From: a virus
DNA: 62,184 nt
Strand: one strand, 5' to 3'
IMG/VR virus record: IMGVR_UViG_3300027734_000002
Location: 1-62,184 of that record
The notes below the pieces were generated by a model, which did not search any database, had not been told where the DNA came from, and saw only the letters and a list, made by a program, of their open reading frames with translations. A program made the translations under genes and the position numbers. Positions 19,212 to 25,948 of the stretch are shown here, in pieces (position 1 is the first letter of the stretch; every line of letters begins with the position of its first letter).

Positions 19212-19421
19212 ATGAACATCTGCCAAACTTGTTATAAAAACGGGCGATCTCTGTGGCAAGGTTGTTGTCTATGCAGCAAAGACGTGATGACAACCAGCCA
19301 ATTCCACGCTTGGAACGCAACTCGCAGGGTTCATCACGATATACTTCAACCAAAGATTGAGGTAAAGCAGGTGGTCTTTAGAAAGCCAAGGCCGGTCTTT
19401 GGGCAGAGGTTGCAGAAGTGA
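19212..19421 (+). CDS. small Cys-rich putative zinc-binding protein (69 aa)
   Basis: The N-terminus contains CQTC and CCLC spaced like a small zinc ribbon; the C-terminus is basic. It is divergent from terL with only 51 bp between the starts. Its reality rests on the Cys pattern and a plausible start, so confidence is moderate. Confidence 0.4.
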   Translation: MNICQTCYKNGRSLWQGCCLCSKDVMTTSQFHAWNATRRVHHDILQPKIEVKQVVFRKPRPVFGQRLQK

Positions 19422-19458
19422 CTTGCGATAAGTCAATTTACGATGTCATATCTGAAAT

Positions 19459-19686
19459 ATGATAAACCATGAAGTTGAGACTATTGAGGATGCGCTGACG
19501 ATGTTGCAAGCGACTGTATTTGAGCCAGAGTTTGCCGCTCCTTTGATCAGGCGAAATATTGAACACGGGCTTTGTTCAAACTATGAGATTCAGTTCTTCA
19601 AGGGGCAGAATGGCGTCTGCATGACAGCGAAAATAACTCCCAGCTATAAACCCAAATATCTTGGGAAGCACGAAGGTCTGGAGTGA
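19459..19686 (+). CDS. 75-aa hypothetical protein
   Basis: Acidic N-terminal helix (MINHEVETIEDALTML) then a short beta segment (YEIQFFKGQNGVCMTAKI). The leader is GAAAT-ATG. It is convergent with, and almost abuts, the 64-aa minus-strand gene. No family recognised. Confidence 0.6.
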   Translation: MINHEVETIEDALTMLQATVFEPEFAAPLIRRNIEHGLCSNYEIQFFKGQNGVCMTAKITPSYKPKYLGKHEGLE

Positions 19687-19881
19687 TCAACCAAACTTCT
19701 CTACCCACTCGGCTAGAAAACGGCTAAGTGGAATGCCATCTCCATCTGCCGTCATGCACTTGCAGCCTTCTAGCTTGCATTCAATCCAAGTACAGCCGTC
19801 GTGATTGATCTTGGGCGAGTTGCCATGACGGCACTTAGCGCGTGACTCAAACTGGTTTTTGATGACTTCAAAGTCGGTCAT
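19687..19881 (-). CDS. 64-aa hypothetical protein with four Cys
   Basis: Begins MTDFEVIKNQFESRAKCRHG; Cys residues at about 17, 30, 35 and 41 (including CKLEGCKC) could bind metal. Its ATG overlaps by four bases (ATGA) the stop of the ancestral endolysin reading frame preserved at 19878-19916. That shows it once directly followed the endolysin gene. Confidence 0.6.
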   Translation of the reverse strand: MTDFEVIKNQFESRAKCRHGNSPKINHDGCTWIECKLEGCKCMTADGDGIPLSRFLAEWVEKFG

Positions 19882-19916
19882 ACCATGATGCGGATTCGAC
19901 TGCGAATCTTTGAGAT
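19878..19916 (-). pseudogene. stranded ancestral 3' end of the endolysin gene
   Basis: On the minus strand this reads I-S-K-I-R-S-R-I-R-I-M-V-stop, matching the last twelve residues of the working endolysin (V-S-K-I-R-S-R-I-R-L-Q-I) 441 bp away. Eight consecutive residues (SKIRSRIR) are identical, yet all eight codons differ (13 of 24 bases). It ends in an ATGA overlap with the next gene, as an original gene junction would. An HNH gene lies between the two copies. Confidence 0.8.
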
Positions 19917-19955
19917 TAGTTGACGAGGTAATACCGTCAGTATATACTCCATTCT

Positions 19956-20306
19956 ATGGGAACAAATAATCATAAAATCAAAACACCAGAACAACGATTT
20001 TGGAAAAAGGTTCAAAAAACAGATACATGCTGGATTTGGACTGGCGCAGTTACAACTACTGGATATGGCGTATTTCAACGGGGAAAACGAGGAGAAAAGT
20101 TGTATAAAGCACACCGATTTTCTTACAGTTTACATAAAGGAGACATACCGAAGAGAGGATTAATTTTACATTCGTGCGACAATAAAAAATGCGTAAATCC
20201 AGATCATCTCTCTATTGGTAATCATTCAAAGAATCTTAAAGAAGCATGGGATAGAGGAATGCGTATAGTGAATAAAAAATGCGTATCAATTCAGTCTCTA
20301 TTATGA
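19956..20306 (+). CDS. HNH endonuclease inserted at the endolysin 3' end (116 aa)
   Basis: HNH_3-type core: CWIWTG near residue 25, AHRFSYSL near 51, then LILHSCDNKKCVNPDHLSIG near 69-88. It is shorter than the other HNH_3 proteins here (167 and 178 aa) because it lacks the C-terminal helix-turn-helix. It runs antisense between the endolysin stop (12 bp away) and the stranded endolysin end. The arrangement implies arrival with a recoded endolysin terminus. Confidence 0.9.
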   Translation: MGTNNHKIKTPEQRFWKKVQKTDTCWIWTGAVTTTGYGVFQRGKRGEKLYKAHRFSYSLHKGDIPKRGLILHSCDNKKCVNPDHLSIGNHSKNLKEAWDRGMRIVNKKCVSIQSLL

Positions 20307-20318
20307 GGTGTATAAAAA

Positions 20319-20813
20319 CTAAATCTGGAGCCTAATCCTTGACCTTATTTTAGATACATTGCGAATGAGTTTGAAAACGCCACCACCCTCTCGGCTTCCA
20401 GATTTATTACTATTTCCTTCCACTGTTTTTACATTGCCATTTTTGTCAGGAGATGAGAGGGCAATTCCAATGTGGCTGAATGTAAAAATCAAAATATCAC
20501 CAGCCTGAATGTCGCCTTTATGCGGCTTCTTCGTGTGTGTTGATTCGTCTTGTTCACGACTCCAATTCTCGAAGTCCCATGCTCCTGCTGTCCTTGGACG
20601 CTTAAATGTCTTGGTTTCCTTAATTCCAGCTAGCGCCAGAGCCTCACGGAAGCACCAACAAACGTAAGCTGCACACCACGGCCAACCAACTTTTGGATTA
20701 AGCCAAGTGGACGCCTTGTACTCATCAACGCGAGGTCCGCAATTTGTGCCATTGACCTCTGTGACTCCGACTTCTTTGAGTGCTACTTGAACGAGTGCTT
20801 CTGATAGTTTCAT
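20319..20813 (-). CDS. CHAP-type endolysin (164 aa)
   Basis: Cysteine amidase/peptidase of the CHAP/NlpC-P60 superfamily, cleaving peptidoglycan. Catalytic Cys in GWPWCAAYVCW near residue 47, catalytic His in FSHIGIAL near 115, and a following TVEGNSN near 130 as in TIGR02594-type lysins. The last twelve residues replace an ancestral end now stranded beyond the HNH gene. It is coupled (ATGA) to a 33-aa membrane peptide upstream that may serve as holin. Confidence 0.85.
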   Translation of the reverse strand: MKLSEALVQVALKEVGVTEVNGTNCGPRVDEYKASTWLNPKVGWPWCAAYVCWCFREALALAGIKETKTFKRPRTAGAWDFENWSREQDESTHTKKPHKGDIQAGDILIFTFSHIGIALSSPDKNGNVKTVEGNSNKSGSREGGGVFKLIRNVSKIRSRIRLQI

Positions 20814-20911
20814 ACTTTTGGAGAGCTAACAATAATGATGCCCCAAACAAGCAGGCAGATGGCGGTTATCGCAAGAATAGAAACCTGCGCGATAGAGAAA
20901 TCTTGGATCAT
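20810..20911 (-). CDS. 33-aa single-span membrane peptide, holin candidate
   Basis: The frame encodes one hydrophobic helix (VSILAITAICLLVWGIIIV) between short polar ends. Its ATG overlaps the stop of the metallopeptidase-like gene and its TGA overlaps the endolysin ATG. Position directly before the endolysin, with translational coupling on both sides, favours a small holin or holin-like peptide. Confidence 0.6.
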   Translation of the reverse strand: MIQDFSIAQVSILAITAICLLVWGIIIVSSPKV

Positions 20912-21165
20912 GGATATTTGTCTTCCTCAATCATACGGGCGTTGTGCTTGTGAAGGAATTTAGCCAGATCGCTGCTAAGTGTATCAACAACTTCCTCTGG
21001 CAGAATCCATTCCCACTCATGGAGGAATTCATGGATGAGAATGCGGAGATGATGCTGCCCGCATAAACGCTCGTCAATCTCAATATTACCGTTGCCGTAA
21101 GCAAGACCTAAAGCCTTGTGACGGCCAAGTTTTCGTTTTTTAACGGTTATTGAAGTAACCTTCAC
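20908..21165 (-). CDS. small SprT-like zinc metallopeptidase-fold protein (85 aa)
   Basis: Contains a clear HExxH zinc motif in LRILIHEFLHEWEW (residues about 41-54), followed by a Glu-containing helix. Similar mini-zincins are common in phage genomes, with no settled function. Coupled by ATGA to the genes on both sides. Confidence 0.65.
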   Translation of the reverse strand: MKVTSITVKKRKLGRHKALGLAYGNGNIEIDERLCGQHHLRILIHEFLHEWEWILPEEVVDTLSSDLAKFLHKHNARMIEEDKYP

Positions 21166-21530
21166 TGTTTTTGGCGGATACTATCAACCATTGCTATGGT
21201 GGCCCCACGAATATTATTTTTGATTTGGTAGCTTGTTTTATTCGGGTTGCGAGCAAGGGAAGCCTTAATTCGATCTTCAAGTGAAGAATCAGCATTGGTT
21301 TCTTCTTTCTGTCGATAACAACGAACGCGAGTTGTCATGCGACGTTTAGCGTCCCAAACTGGGAAGTCTTGGGACTCAAATGCTCCAGATGAGATACCGC
21401 TTTTCAGCATGTCATGTACTCTTTCTGGAGAGCATTGAAGTTCATCGGCAATATGCTCCTTGGTATCCCAACCATGGGGAATGCAATACTTTTCAGCGTT
21501 GATCTTGTCGATAGCCTTTTGCCATTTCAT
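21162..21530 (-). CDS. helix-turn-helix-type hypothetical protein (122 aa)
   Basis: Residues 22-50 (TKEHIADELQCSPERVHDML) look like a DNA-binding helix-turn-helix, and a second helical segment (SYQIKNNIRGATIAMVDSIR) lies at the C-terminus. It may be a regulator or a small DNA-binding accessory. It is 20 bp downstream of the phosphoesterase gene and coupled to the zincin. Confidence 0.6.
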   Translation of the reverse strand: MKWQKAIDKINAEKYCIPHGWDTKEHIADELQCSPERVHDMLKSGISSGAFESQDFPVWDAKRRMTTRVRCYRQKEETNADSSLEDRIKASLARNPNKTSYQIKNNIRGATIAMVDSIRQKQ

Positions 21531-21550
21531 TTGGTTTTGTGGTATGGTTG

Positions 21551-22549
21551 TTAATCAACAAAGATTGGGAACGTGACCGTTCTTCCGTATCGCTTGTCAA
21601 AGATAAAGCCAGTCTGTGATGGTGGCTCGTAAGGTGCCTTGATGGCGATGGAGTAAGCATTGAAGCCAATCAAGCTCCCGTTGCATACCCACTTAGGATT
21701 TTGCTGGCTTTGATGCCAATGACCAAAGATGTCTAGGTCTGCTGGAACACCCTTGTTCCACGAGGAAATGGCCTTCTCAACTGGGATGGTCAATCCACCA
21801 ACGCCACCTTGGTATTGTAAGCCGTCTCCGTGATGAATGCGAAGCGTTTTGCCATAGAGGTCCAGAAGCAAATGGTAGCCGTCAGAAACGTGCCAAGAAG
21901 CCTTGTCGGCAAGATGCTTCGCCATTGTTTTGTAAAGCATCCACTCATAGCTGTTGGCAGCGCCTGTAGCATGACGAGGCTTGCGAGTGTTACGCCCATG
22001 ATTCCCATAGCAACATGGAATCACAATTTCTCCAAAGTGCTTGGACAGCAATTCAACCCCACTGGCGATCTGATCTTGAAGCCACAACACTGTCTGAGTT
22101 GGAGACAAAGCGTTATTCTCCAACAGTTCCTCATGGATGTAGCCGGTCATTAAATCGCCGCCCAAAATCAATACAAGGCGATCAATTTTGGCACCATGGC
22201 GTTGAATCTTCGCCATGCGAATAATCGAGTTCCAAAAGCGATTGATTCGCTGTTCAGCAATATCAAGATTGAACTCGTTGAGGTTGTTGATGGTTTTTCC
22301 TTCAACTGTCTCTTCGACATGCCAATCTGATGCGACAGCTACAAAAGTTGCTTCGGAGTCAAAATCACTGACCGCATTGATCTTGGATGCAACAGGCTTA
22401 ACGCCACCGATTCCAAGTGCGATATTAAGCTGATTGTCCTTTTCTGAAATGACGTTGAGCAGCTTTTTACGCTCACTCTCAAAGTCGGCCACAGTCTTCT
22501 TGTGGCGAATCTCTTGGGTTTCATGAACAGCGGTGGACCAGTTTTTCAT
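21551..22549 (-). CDS. calcineurin-like metallophosphoesterase (332 aa)
   Basis: The metal ligands of the metallophosphatase fold are all visible: SDWH near residue 74, GGDLMTG near 128, GNHGR near 183, IHHGD near 239 and FGHWHQ near 275. An N-terminal coil (residues 15-45) precedes the fold. Substrate unknown; phage members may act on nucleic-acid ends or on host cyclic nucleotides. It sits in the lysis/tail region in the late operon. Confidence 0.8.
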   Translation of the reverse strand: MKNWSTAVHETQEIRHKKTVADFESERKKLLNVISEKDNQLNIALGIGGVKPVASKINAVSDFDSEATFVAVASDWHVEETVEGKTINNLNEFNLDIAEQRINRFWNSIIRMAKIQRHGAKIDRLVLILGGDLMTGYIHEELLENNALSPTQTVLWLQDQIASGVELLSKHFGEIVIPCCYGNHGRNTRKPRHATGAANSYEWMLYKTMAKHLADKASWHVSDGYHLLLDLYGKTLRIHHGDGLQYQGGVGGLTIPVEKAISSWNKGVPADLDIFGHWHQSQQNPKWVCNGSLIGFNAYSIAIKAPYEPPSQTGFIFDKRYGRTVTFPIFVD

Positions 22550-22573
22550 ATCGCAAGGATAGGTGTTGATGGT

Positions 22574-22693
22574 TTACTTCTTCATTCCTTTGGGGATCTT
22601 CCCGTATGGGATTCCAAGGAAGGACAGTGTGTCTTTGCCCTGTGTTTTGACGGCTTTCTTGACTGTTTTGGATGGCTTTGTTGGTTTTTTCAT
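22574..22693 (-). CDS. 39-aa Lys-rich peptide
   Basis: Reads MKKPTKPSKTVKKAVKTQGK, then a short tail containing LSFLGIPYGKIPKG. Strongly basic, possibly nucleic-acid binding. It ends 24 bp before the phosphoesterase ATG. Small but cleanly framed in the operon. Confidence 0.5.
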   Translation of the reverse strand: MKKPTKPSKTVKKAVKTQGKDTLSFLGIPYGKIPKGMKK

Positions 22694-22703
22694 TTGGTAT
22701 ATT

Positions 22704-22799
22704 TTATGGTTTCACTGAAACTATTAGCGCCCAGACTGATATGGATACCACTGCAAAACTGAATCCTATAAACTCATTAGCGGTTAAATATAAACTCAT
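22704..22799 (-). CDS. 31-aa single-span membrane peptide
   Basis: One hydrophobic helix (FIGFSFAVVSISVWALIVSV) after a short polar start. Its ATG overlaps the stop of the lipoprotein gene (ATGA). A lysis accessory role is likely from context. Confidence 0.5.
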   Translation of the reverse strand: MSLYLTANEFIGFSFAVVSISVWALIVSVKP

Positions 22800-22990
22800 G
22801 GTTGAATATTGCGAGGAGATTTTGCGTTGGTTCTGCCAAACTCGGCAGCGGCAGCGGAAATAGCGCCAGCTTGACCTCCAGTAAGATAACCGACTCCGCC
22901 AGCCACAGCAATGCGTTTTACGTTGGATGAGTCTGCAATCGAGCAGGAAGACAGCGTTGAGACGACAAGGATAAGTGAGAGGTATTTCAT
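22796..22990 (-). CDS. small lipoprotein, possible outer-membrane spanin or tail lipoprotein (64 aa)
   Basis: Signal peptide plus lipobox: MKYLSLILVVSTLSSCS, with Cys near residue 16. A Gly/Ala-rich segment (AVAGGVGYLTGGQAGAIS) follows, glycine-zipper-like. ATG 22990 overlaps the preceding NlpC-type gene stop by four bases. A lipoprotein in a lysis cluster suggests an outer-membrane spanin component and a Gram-negative host; the glycine zipper is unusual for one. Confidence 0.6.
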   Translation of the reverse strand: MKYLSLILVVSTLSSCSIADSSNVKRIAVAGGVGYLTGGQAGAISAAAAEFGRTNAKSPRNIQP

Positions 22991-23466
22991 GGTGCGGCAA
23001 CTTGAACAAGTAGTGGTGAAATGCCCAAGTGGGCGGGAGAAACTTCTGCTGAAGGAATGCGAAGAAGGAGACGAGTTCCAGCATCCGCTAGCATCTTGTG
23101 AACTGCCTCGGAGCAGAACCATTTGCCATTCTCTCGTGCTGGTTTTTTGGTGACGAATCGAGCAACGCTCCAATAGTCGTATGGCATTCCAAGCTGCCCC
23201 AAGAACAAACTGATAGCATAGTCGTAATCCTCATCGCTCATGCTTGGGATGGCAAACCAATCGATCATTCGGTTATCTGATTCGTCCAGAGTGTGGAGCC
23301 GGACCCCCTTGAATTCTCGCGATTCAATAATGCGGTTTGTGGTGCCTGGAATAAGCATCGCCGCATGTGAATACTTTGAGCGCGTCTGCTTTTTGATAAG
23401 CCAAGACACCACTCCATCGCCATTGAATAGGGCAATGCGAGGCTTCATGTTTGGTTCCATATTCAT
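22987..23466 (-). CDS. permuted NlpC/P60 (YiiX/YebB-like) papain-fold hydrolase (159 aa)
   Basis: The pattern fits the permuted papain-like group: SKYSHAAMLI with the catalytic His near residue 35, GVRLHTLDE near 54, then WFCSEAVHKML with the catalytic Cys near 118. It may cleave a cell-wall peptide or an amide bond. Coupled by ATGA to the 150-aa protein upstream and the lipoprotein downstream. It gives this phage a second cell-wall-hydrolase candidate besides the CHAP endolysin. Confidence 0.72.
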   Translation of the reverse strand: MNMEPNMKPRIALFNGDGVVSWLIKKQTRSKYSHAAMLIPGTTNRIIESREFKGVRLHTLDESDNRMIDWFAIPSMSDEDYDYAISLFLGQLGMPYDYWSVARFVTKKPARENGKWFCSEAVHKMLADAGTRLLLRIPSAEVSPAHLGISPLLVQVAAP

Positions 23467-23915
23467 GTCAGTGCGTAATCAACGCCAGAGAGGTCAGGCA
23501 CATCTGCCCAGTCGTCGGCAGTTGGATCGAACAAAGTAAATTGCAGACCTTCTGGCAAATCAAGGATAGCCCAAACGAACACATGGAGATCGTGGCTTGA
23601 GCCTTCAGGAGCATTCGCACGCAGCGTTCCAACGGCCCAAGAGCATCCTTCTTTGGCAGCGAGTAGTTGCGCGTGATGAACTACTGCACGTGCTTGGTCC
23701 TCGCACTCCCACAGGTTTTCTTGCCAAGGTTTGTATGCTTGATCTGCGGCCTTACGCAGCATTGTTTTTGGCGGACAAGCCATAATTCCCTTTTGCATGA
23801 ATAGGCGGAAATTCGGCTGCGTTTTTCCTTTTAGCGCCAAGACAAGCATAGCTTGCACGGTATCCCCTCTAAGTTGGCGGCGAGGCAGCTTTTGCTTGGA
23901 GGTGAATAGCCACAT
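23463..23915 (-). CDS. putative transglutaminase/papain-like fold protein (150 aa)
   Basis: A Cys-His-Asp pattern is visible in the right order: WECEDQARAV near residue 70, SSHDLHVFVW near 110, and TLFDPTADDW near 128. This resembles bacterial transglutaminase-like cysteine peptidases, but the match is weak and from pattern only. Located directly between a TM protein and an NlpC-type gene. Confidence 0.55.
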   Translation of the reverse strand: MWLFTSKQKLPRRQLRGDTVQAMLVLALKGKTQPNFRLFMQKGIMACPPKTMLRKAADQAYKPWQENLWECEDQARAVVHHAQLLAAKEGCSWAVGTLRANAPEGSSHDLHVFVWAILDLPEGLQFTLFDPTADDWADVPDLSGVDYALT

Positions 23916-23918
23916 AAG

Positions 23919-24230
23919 TTAAGGTTTTTTCATGGATTCCTTAATCTCGGTTACTGCCTCACGGATGTATTGCAAGTCGCGTGACTGAACGGCTGAATCT
24001 TTTTGAATGGCGTTTATGATGGATGAATGCGCTCTCAGTTCGCCACGCATTTCAGAACGATCTGTGCTTGAGATTTTGTCCGCTTCAGCAAGACTTGAAA
24101 TTCGACCTTCTTGCGTTGCCACCCATCCTCCTACGCCAGCGGCACCACTCAAAAGTCCAATGACGCCTCCAATGAGCCATCGGATGGTTTTGCGAAGTTC
24201 ATCAATGGCGAGAGATTCGTCGTGGCTCAT
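23919..24230 (-). CDS. 103-aa protein with N-terminal TM helix and coiled coil
   Basis: Residues 16-38 (IRWLIGGVIGLLSGAAGVGG) form one membrane span; the remainder is a charged helical domain, probably coiled coil. That layout is typical of inner-membrane spanins and some phage holin-associated proteins. It is in the lysis-type cluster. Confidence 0.6.
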   Translation of the reverse strand: MSHDESLAIDELRKTIRWLIGGVIGLLSGAAGVGGWVATQEGRISSLAEADKISSTDRSEMRGELRAHSSIINAIQKDSAVQSRDLQYIREAVTEIKESMKKP

Positions 24231-24284
24231 GGTTTGTTAATTAGTTTTGTTCCGCAAGTAATCCGGGGTCACATTCATAAAAAT

Positions 24285-24902
24285 TTACCAAACTGTAATT
24301 GGTCCACCTCCTGATGGAAGAGTGACGTTAGTTCCAGCAGTCATGTTAGCGACATTGAAAACTGATGTAGCAGTGATTGATCCTGTGCCGCCACCGATGT
24401 TGCCGATAAGCCCAACTGTGCCGTTGTTGGTGGCGACTGTCCCGGAATTAGATGAGACTGTTGCACCGCTTTCGTTGGTGGTGACCGTTCCGTTGTTGGT
24501 GGTGACCAAGGAGTTGTTGGTGGTGACAGTGGCGTTGTTGGTGACCGTGGAGTTGTTGGTGGTGACTGTGGCGTTGTTGGTGGTGACCAAGGAGTTGTTG
24601 GTGGTGACTGTGGCGTTGTTGGTGGTGACCGTGGAGTTGTTGGTGTTGACCGTGCCGTTGTTGGTGGTGACCGTGCCGTTGTTGTCTGTGACCGTTCCGT
24701 TGTTGGTGGTGACCGTTCCATAATTGATGACAGTGTTATATCCGCTTGAAGGAATTTCATCAACCATGTTATTAGCATTGATTTCGCAATCATCGCTTCC
24801 AGTTGGAACAGCATTATTTGGAGTAGTTCCACCTTGGTCTTGAAACCAGTTAGCAGAATCGTTCCAAAGTCCAGAACCTTGATCTATGTAGTAAAGATTC
24901 AT
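24285..24902 (-). CDS. repeat-containing fibre-like protein (205 aa)
   Basis: An N-terminal segment (MNLYYIDQGSGLWNDSANWF) resembles G8-like or autotransporter-type starts. From about residue 57 to 165 it is a near-perfect tandem of a 6-residue unit TVTTNN with variants (LV, TVNTNN). Asn/Thr repeats with this period fit a beta-solenoid or trimeric fibre. Coupled (ATGA) to the 136-aa gene. Receptor contact is plausible. Confidence 0.65.
   Translation of the reverse strand: MNLYYIDQGSGLWNDSANWFQDQGGTTPNNAVPTGSDDCEINANNMVDEIPSSGYNTVINYGTVTTNNGTVTDNNGTVTTNNGTVNTNNSTVTTNNATVTTNNSLVTTNNATVTTNNSTVTNNATVTTNNSLVTTNNGTVTTNESGATVSSNSGTVATNNGTVGLIGNIGGGTGSITATSVFNVANMTAGTNVTLPSGGGPITVW
24415..24735 (-). 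repeat. tandem 18-bp repeat array coding for (TVTTNN)n
   Basis: Plus-strand units of GTTGTTGGTGGTGACCGT and close variants occur about seventeen times. The units differ mainly at the first Val/Ala/Ser position. Copy number may vary among relatives. Confidence 0.85.
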
Positions 24903-25309
24903 GCTGTAAATTCTTGGTTACGGACTACCCACCATTTTGAACCACTGTAAATCATCTGAAGGAGTCGAGTGCTACCAGATGCAACTGCGCCACTAAACGT
25001 GGTGTTAGTAGGTGTGACAATGTTAGTTCCTAGAGTGACGGTTCTGATAGCTCCAGAAGCAATCAAACGAATCTGCCAAGTGCTGCCGTTTGAACCGCCA
25101 GTAGGACCGTTAAGGGTCAAATTGCCCGTCATGGCAATTTGACGATTCTGACCATCAGTAAAAACTGGAGTTACTGCTACAGCGTAGGGAATGCTTGTTG
25201 GTGCTGTATCTGCACCGCCACCAGATGCAGCAGCAAGGCGAATAGCATTCAGCAGCGTTGGAATGCTAACTGGTGGAGGTACTGGTAAAGTTTGAGGCGT
25301 TCCAGGCAT
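24899..25309 (-). CDS. 136-aa structural protein with MPGTxQTLPVPPP N-terminus
   Basis: The N-terminal 30 residues (MPGTPQTLPVPPPVSIPTLL) nearly repeat those of the 68-aa neighbour. The C-terminal part is beta-rich (QIRLIASGAIRTVTLGTNIV, then TFSGAVASGSTRLLQMIY), resembling tail-fibre or surface modules. Likely a virion accessory made with the fibre genes. Confidence 0.6.
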   Translation of the reverse strand: MPGTPQTLPVPPPVSIPTLLNAIRLAAASGGGADTAPTSIPYAVAVTPVFTDGQNRQIAMTGNLTLNGPTGGSNGSTWQIRLIASGAIRTVTLGTNIVTPTNTTFSGAVASGSTRLLQMIYSGSKWWVVRNQEFTA

Positions 25310-25314
25310 AGTCT

Positions 25315-25521
25315 TTAAGATTGAAGTTGTCCCTGTGCGGCAAGAAGTGTCGCGTAGATCAAAGTTGGAATGCTAACAGGTGGCGCTGGAACAATAAGTG
25401 CATTTGTTGAAATGGCACCAGAATAATTGCGATTCACAAACGCAATGCGGATAGAGTTCCATAGCTGAGCTTCTGACACAGATGGAGGCGGCACTGGCAA
25501 CGTTTGGATGGTTCCTGGCAT
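25315..25521 (-). CDS. 68-aa paralogue sharing the MPGTxQTLPVPPP N-terminus
   Basis: Starts MPGTIQTLPVPPPSVSEAQL and contains APPVSIPTLIYATLLAA near the end, which matches the first part of the 136-aa neighbour. Tandem duplication with loss of the C-terminal module is the likely origin. Confidence 0.55.
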   Translation of the reverse strand: MPGTIQTLPVPPPSVSEAQLWNSIRIAFVNRNYSGAISTNALIVPAPPVSIPTLIYATLLAAQGQLQS

Positions 25522-25570
25522 TGTGGATAAATTGTAGTGTTTAGTTCACAAATCAATCAAAATTCAATTC

Positions 25571-25948
25571 TCACTGAGAAGCCAATGCCGATGCGAAAAT
25601 AACATCTAACTTCTCAGGTGTTTGACCAATAGCAAATCCAAGTGCAATCACAAATGGATGATTGCGATGAACAGTGGTGCTTTGCGCCGTGTTCCACCAG
25701 ATCTCGCCTTCTGGAGTTGCTAGGGCAGCAGCTTTAACCTGCGGATAAAGTCCAGCTTGCAATAGAGCGAATGCCAAGGCGCGAAAACTGACGATAACTG
25801 GTGCCACGGGGGCAATCCACTCGTCACCGTTTTTAATCCAACCACACTCCACCTCGTTAGGCGCTTCAATGGTTGTTGGTGATTCGATTGGATATGGAGC
25901 AGATCGCACTAAGGCAACTATGTTGCCGATTAATTCTACGTGTCTCAT
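25571..25948 (-). CDS. 125-aa hypothetical tail-region protein
   Basis: Begins MRHVELIGNIVALVRSAPYP; ATG 25948 overlaps the fibre stop (ATGA), so I chose it over an upstream in-frame ATG inside the fibre gene. Mixed alpha/beta, no domain recognised. Encoded right after the main fibre, so a fibre chaperone or tip protein is possible. Confidence 0.55.
   Translation of the reverse strand: MRHVELIGNIVALVRSAPYPIESPTTIEAPNEVECGWIKNGDEWIAPVAPVIVSFRALAFALLQAGLYPQVKAAALATPEGEIWWNTAQSTTVHRNHPFVIALGFAIGQTPEKLDVIFASALASQ

Noticed and set aside
20319-20813. Group I intron within the endolysin gene
   Set aside because: The endolysin frame already ends properly at 20319, and the far copy of its end is a duplicate rather than a continuing exon; I saw no P3/P7-like intron core, and the HNH gene is antisense.
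24421-24723. CRISPR array (regular repeats)
   Set aside because: The repeats are contiguous 18-bp coding units with no unique spacers, in frame with a fibre-like gene.
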